A stretch of DNA of 64,000 bases from Pycnopodia helianthoides (Eukaryota; Echinodermata; Asteroidea; Forcipulatida; Asteriidae), in NCBI GenBank assembly GCA_032158295.1, contig CM063253.1, positions 1,333,001 through 1,397,000 of the forward strand, given 5' to 3'. A model generated the notes under the pieces. That model was given only the letters and a program-made list of their open reading frames with translations. It made no database searches and had not been told where the DNA came from. The position numbers and the translations under genes are program-made. The stretch's first letter is position 1; each line of letters starts with the position of its first letter. Below are positions 60,072 through 64,000 of the stretch, piece by piece.

Positions 60072-60430
60072 GGGTGTTGTGGCCGAGCGGTTAAGAACAC
60101 CGAACTCAAGCTCTGGTGTTTGTGTTCAGCAGAGTGTGGGTTCGAGTCCCGGTCGTGACACGTGTGTCCCTGAGCAAGACACTTAACTATAATTGCTTCT
60201 CTCCACCCAGGGGTAAAATGGGTACCTGTGAGGGCAGAGATGGTTCTTGTGATTGATTTAGCTTTGTGCGCTACATACTTGGGCTGTATACTCCCTAGGG
60301 AGCCGATATGGTTTAAGGAATGAAACTAATGGCCCAGTGACCAGGGGTAATAAGTGTGAAGCGCTTTGAGACGCCCTTCGGGTGTGTAAAGCGCTATATA
60401 AAAACCGAATATTAATATTATTATTATAAT
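60072..60430 (+). mobile_element. Full-length tRNA-derived SINE with L2-type tail
   Basis: Head tgtggccgagcggttaagaa (A box, class II tRNA-like), B box gtgggttcgagtcccggtcg, body with ctccacccaggggtaaaatg, tail gcgctttgagacgcccttcg, aaagcgctatataaaaacc and ATT repeats. It is the most complete copy in the window. Confidence 0.88.
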
Positions 60431-63400
60431 TATTGATATAGAAACTCTTTTCTTAGTTAGATCTTCTGAGGAACATGTTCCCAACTCACAACAATTCCCA
60501 ACAAATCATGACCTAAATATTTAAGTAACACTTGATGACTTGTTCGAGGGGGAGACTCTTCTATTATGGACAGGTACAGCACCTGTCAACCTAGGGTTCC
60601 CTGATTGGGGACCGCTTATACCTTCATTGGGGGAAGAAAGGTTCCAATCAGAGTATATACATATCCCAATTGGGATCTTATATTGTGAGATATCGGTGTA
60701 ACCCATAAAAGGTTTGCCGATTCGGAGGAAAATCATTTCGATCTGGGTGAACTGCCATGACCCAATGGGAGACTTTCGAACACTGGATGGCAGAATTCTG
60801 TGGTGAGCAGTGCCACTATATTGGGCCCTCCTTAGCAACGGTTTTGGGGGGCACCAGTCAGTCGGTACACAACTTATAGGACTTAAAGTTGGTAACCTAT
60901 TTCTGCTATTTCTTATTTTAAATTCCAAATGAATAAACGTGAAGTATTCCTCGGTACAGCAATACTATTTTTCATGAGATTGATTGAGATTCATGATTTC
61001 AAGTTTTATCGAGCACGGCGGCAAAAATGTCAGTTGACCAATAAAATGAAATGAAATACATCGTGTGGGCACTGGATAACTTTAAAGCGGTAAACAAAAC
61101 CAAAATATTTGTTTTTGTGGCTAGAAAGTTTTTCGACCCTCTCTTTTCTCCCATTTCTGAGATGTTCCTCAAACCTTTGGAATACACTTATACATTAATC
61201 GGATTTTACCCTTCATAATACTTCACCAACATTCAAAATACAAAAGTTACTTCTTTTTACAATAGATTGGTCCTGTCCGATTTCAGCGATGTTTTTTTAA
61301 ATGATTCCTTTTTTTTTTGGTCTGTGACTTAAGAAGCTGTTAAACACAATCATCAGAATTTGACAAAAATTATTGCACTTTTTATAAACCTTTAAATTAC
61401 TTGCACATGATTTTTAATTGGATAAAGTCCCTTTCTTAAGCCGGGTCGTAAACTTCACAATAGATTCGATGTTATTTACACAGGAAAGCCTTAACAGATA
61501 ACCATGGTAACCAGAAAGACAACAACAGAATACGCTTATTGAAATTCCGAAGAGTTCTCCTGAAATAATAAAACCCTGGAATTGAAGTTCATTTCAGGCT
61601 AAAACAGTCAGGACAGGTGGAGTTTTGGCAATTACTTTAAAAAATTGTCAGTTGTTTAGCTTTGTATTATGTACGGTAAAACTGAGATGTCACAATAGAA
61701 ATAACGATTTTTTTTGTCTCAAGTTTTAGATGATTGTTGTTTTTTTTTAGCGACGGCCAAATGGTCGCTCAAGGTGAGACTAAGCAAGGTACAGTTCAAG
61801 TTGTTTTTGAGTTGTTTGAGACAGTTTTGTGGTGAGAAAGTAAGCCGGGACAGTGTTAAGGATTTTTCGAAAAAGAAAAGGCAGTGTGGAGTAAGAGAAT
61901 TTGAAGAATACTTTGACGAATTGAATTCAGGTTCAGTGGTCGTGTCCTTTTTGTAGTGAGAAATGCACACGTGTTCTAGCACATGTGCTGAATGCGTTCC
62001 GTGATGACCTTTGCCTGGTCCAAACACACCACCAAGGCAATGGGGGACATCAAGACACTAGGGCCCAATTTCATAGAGCTGCTAAGCACAACAATTTGCT
62101 TAGCATGAAATTTCTTCATTGATAAAAACAGGATTACCAACCAAATTTCCTAGTGATTTTTCAGGATAAGCAAACAACAGCTGAATACCATTAACAAGCA
62201 ATATGCAACACATGGAAATTTGGTTGGTAGCCCTGTTTTTATCAAGGAAGAAATTTTATGCTAAGCAAATTGTTGTGCTTAGCAGCTCTATGAAATTGGG
62301 CCTAGGTGGCAGCAGACACCCCAGGTTGAATGCGGAATTATGAGACCCTGCAAGTTTCACACTGAATGTAACATGGCCGTTTTTTTTTCTTTCAAAACCA
62401 TGGCTTGGGCTTGGGCTCCATCAGTTATTTGGAAACGCTAGTACTTTCCTTGAGGGGAAACCATGGCTTATGCCACATACCACCATCGACAAAGTGACCT
62501 CTTTAACAATGTGGACAGCGCCCTCTGCAGTTAGTGTTCAAAGATCAATTGGATCGTTGATGGTCACAATAAGAAGTGACCACAACAATATTTTTTGTTC
62601 GGAATAGACCATGCAAGTCTCGCGCCTATTCGAACATTTTGGGGACCACTTTGGTCCCATTTACACTTCTTTAAAATGTGAATGAAACAAACTGGCAGAT
62701 TTTAACGGGTGCTAATATTCGCAGACACAGAGACTTGCATGCTCTATTACCAATTATATCCATTATTTGATTTTTGAAGACCAACCAGACGCTGGGTTCA
62801 GGGACTCAACGGAAGCATCAAACAAATAATCTTTTTAGGTCTTATTTTTTTCAAATCAAATAAAACATTCCAACAATAAACTGGAAAGTGAAAATGTGAC
62901 CAGGTAAATCACCACGATGCATTCTATAAAAAATAAATCTCATTTACAGTTGGCAATGTTCAACTAAATATACAAAGATATCACCAACAATGGGGGATCT
63001 CAGGGAGAGCTTGGATGAAAGCCGACTTATCCGTTGAACTCATCATTGTCCGGAAACAAACGGAGTGCTCAGAATTACATAAACAATGACAAGTTACCCA
63101 GATAGTCTGGCGCCCCCTAGCGCCTGAAACGTCTCCAACTACAGTGGTCACTTTGATTATTTTTTTACATCTAAAAATCAAAATGACCTATGTGTTCAAT
63201 GACAAAGAACACCAGTTTATATATTGTAAAGAATACCTTGCAATCAGCATGTCCTGCTTTTGTGCGACAAAAAAGGAAAAGATCACAAGATGCTCAACGA
63301 TCTAGTATAAAGCCAATTTCCGTTAGGCTAAGAAGAAGAGAATAACCAGGGAACCAGTCACCATGATAAAGGTATGACATTTGGCTGGTTACCCTTTCTC

Positions 63401-63568
63401 TGCTAAACAAATTTGTCTATGCTTAGCTAAGAAAGTGTCAGATTCATGTGCTGTTAAACAGACAAGTTAATTTTTGACTAGTAATTGATTGTTTGCTCAA
63501 TAAAACATTTTGTGCTTTGCAATAAACTGTGAAAGTATCGCTGGTATTCAAACATTGGTACTGCTTGT
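60431..63568. other. Gene-poor region with one MITE
   Basis: Contains the family-D element at 62061-62303 and an unrecognised frame near 61714. A 135-codon minus frame at 60521-60928 lacks domain or splice support. Confidence 0.5.
62061..62303. mobile_element. Foldback MITE, family D, copy 2
   Basis: Nearly perfect inverted arms of about 46 bp at the ends (gggcccaatttcatagagct outward), with further partial pairing inward (gataaaaacaggattaccaa / ttggtagccctgtttttatc). Confidence 0.88.
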
Positions 63569-63845
63569 GGTGGGTCGTGGCCGAGCAGTCAAGCGCACTG
63601 GACTCAAAGTCTGGTGTTTCTGATCAGCAGAGTGTGGGTTTCGAGTCGCGGTCTTGACACTTGTGTCCTTGAGCAAGACACTTACTGCTTCGTCCTTCAG
63701 ATGGGGCGTATTAGAGCACCCAGTACACTTGTTAAGAGAAGTGGTTTGCCCTGGTGTTTTCTGGTATGGTCGGCTGCAGATTGCGCCACACCACCTTGTA
63801 AACCGTTACACAGTGCTATGTAAATAAATGGATCTTATTGTTCGA
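63569..63845 (+). mobile_element. tRNA-derived SINE, third body type
   Basis: Head tgggtcgtggccgagcagtc, B box variant gtgggtttcgagtcgcggtc, body gttaagagaagtggtttgcc as at 13568-13805. Confidence 0.75.
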
Positions 63846-63954
63846 ACATAGCTCTGCATACCTGTAGAACAAACTAATGAGTGCTGCTGTATGAATGTTT
63901 ATTATTAATATTATTATTAAAATGCTTGATTTATTTTTTTATTTTTCCCTTCAG

Positions 63955-64000
63955 AACCTAAGATTCAAAAACTTGAATCTGAGCGACACTTTCAAAGTGT
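63955..64000 (+). CDS. Possible partial exon at window edge
   Basis: A strong acceptor (tttttatttttcccttcag) precedes 63955, and two of three frames stay open to the window end, one reading PKIQKLESERHFQS. Too short for recognition. It could be the first visible exon of a gene continuing to the right. Confidence 0.25.

Noticed and set aside
60521..60928. 135-codon minus frame
   Set aside because: No domain, no splice context and no repeat match recognised; could be chance.

Overview
This is eukaryotic, intron-rich, AT-leaning DNA. Two large multi-exon genes converge tail to tail in a sea of short transposons. Both protein families are known from bilaterians: a gp130-type class I cytokine receptor and a FREM1-type basement-membrane protein. 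Together with the repeat types (SINEs with tRNA-like heads and an L2-type tail, and many short TTAA-bounded palindromic elements), they suggest a marine invertebrate deuterostome. An echinoderm, perhaps a sea star, is my best guess. The species is inference, not something the sequence proves.

Layout. (1) 1-4025: non-coding upstream DNA with several foldback elements. (2) 4026-16837, plus strand: ten coding exons that splice in perfect phase into about 1031 residues. They encode a secreted leader, a cytokine-receptor module with four conserved cysteines and a degenerate WSXWS box, a third FNIII domain, one transmembrane helix, and a tail of over 600 residues rich in phosphotyrosine docking motifs (three YxxQ, three YxxM). 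Its 3' UTR holds an 11-copy, 30-bp minisatellite. (3) 17.7-22.8 kb: convergent intergenic space. (4) 44058 down to 22866, minus strand: ten coding exons of a FREM1-like protein of about 2460 residues. They encode a signal peptide, FREM amino-terminal domain, 12 CSPG/NG2 repeats, one Calx-beta domain, a large Pro/Gly/Gln/Tyr-rich insert, a Ser-rich linker and a C-terminal C-type-lectin domain. As given, the Calx-beta exon lacks one base, and the frame must shift near 31341. A 5' UTR exon and TATA-like promoter near 53.7-53.8 kb are possible. (5) 44.2-64 kb: no convincing gene. The region holds tandem repeats, MITEs, SINEs and relics, with a possible exon at the right edge.

The two genes have unrelated jobs: the first should carry extracellular cytokine signals to JAK/STAT, and the second should assemble with FRAS/FREM partners in epithelial basement membrane. 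Convergent placement gives no sign of co-regulation. The best leads are the compact gp130-like receptor with its long repetitive tail, the FREM1 frame break and its unusual insert, and TTAA elements that abut one another at shared target sites.
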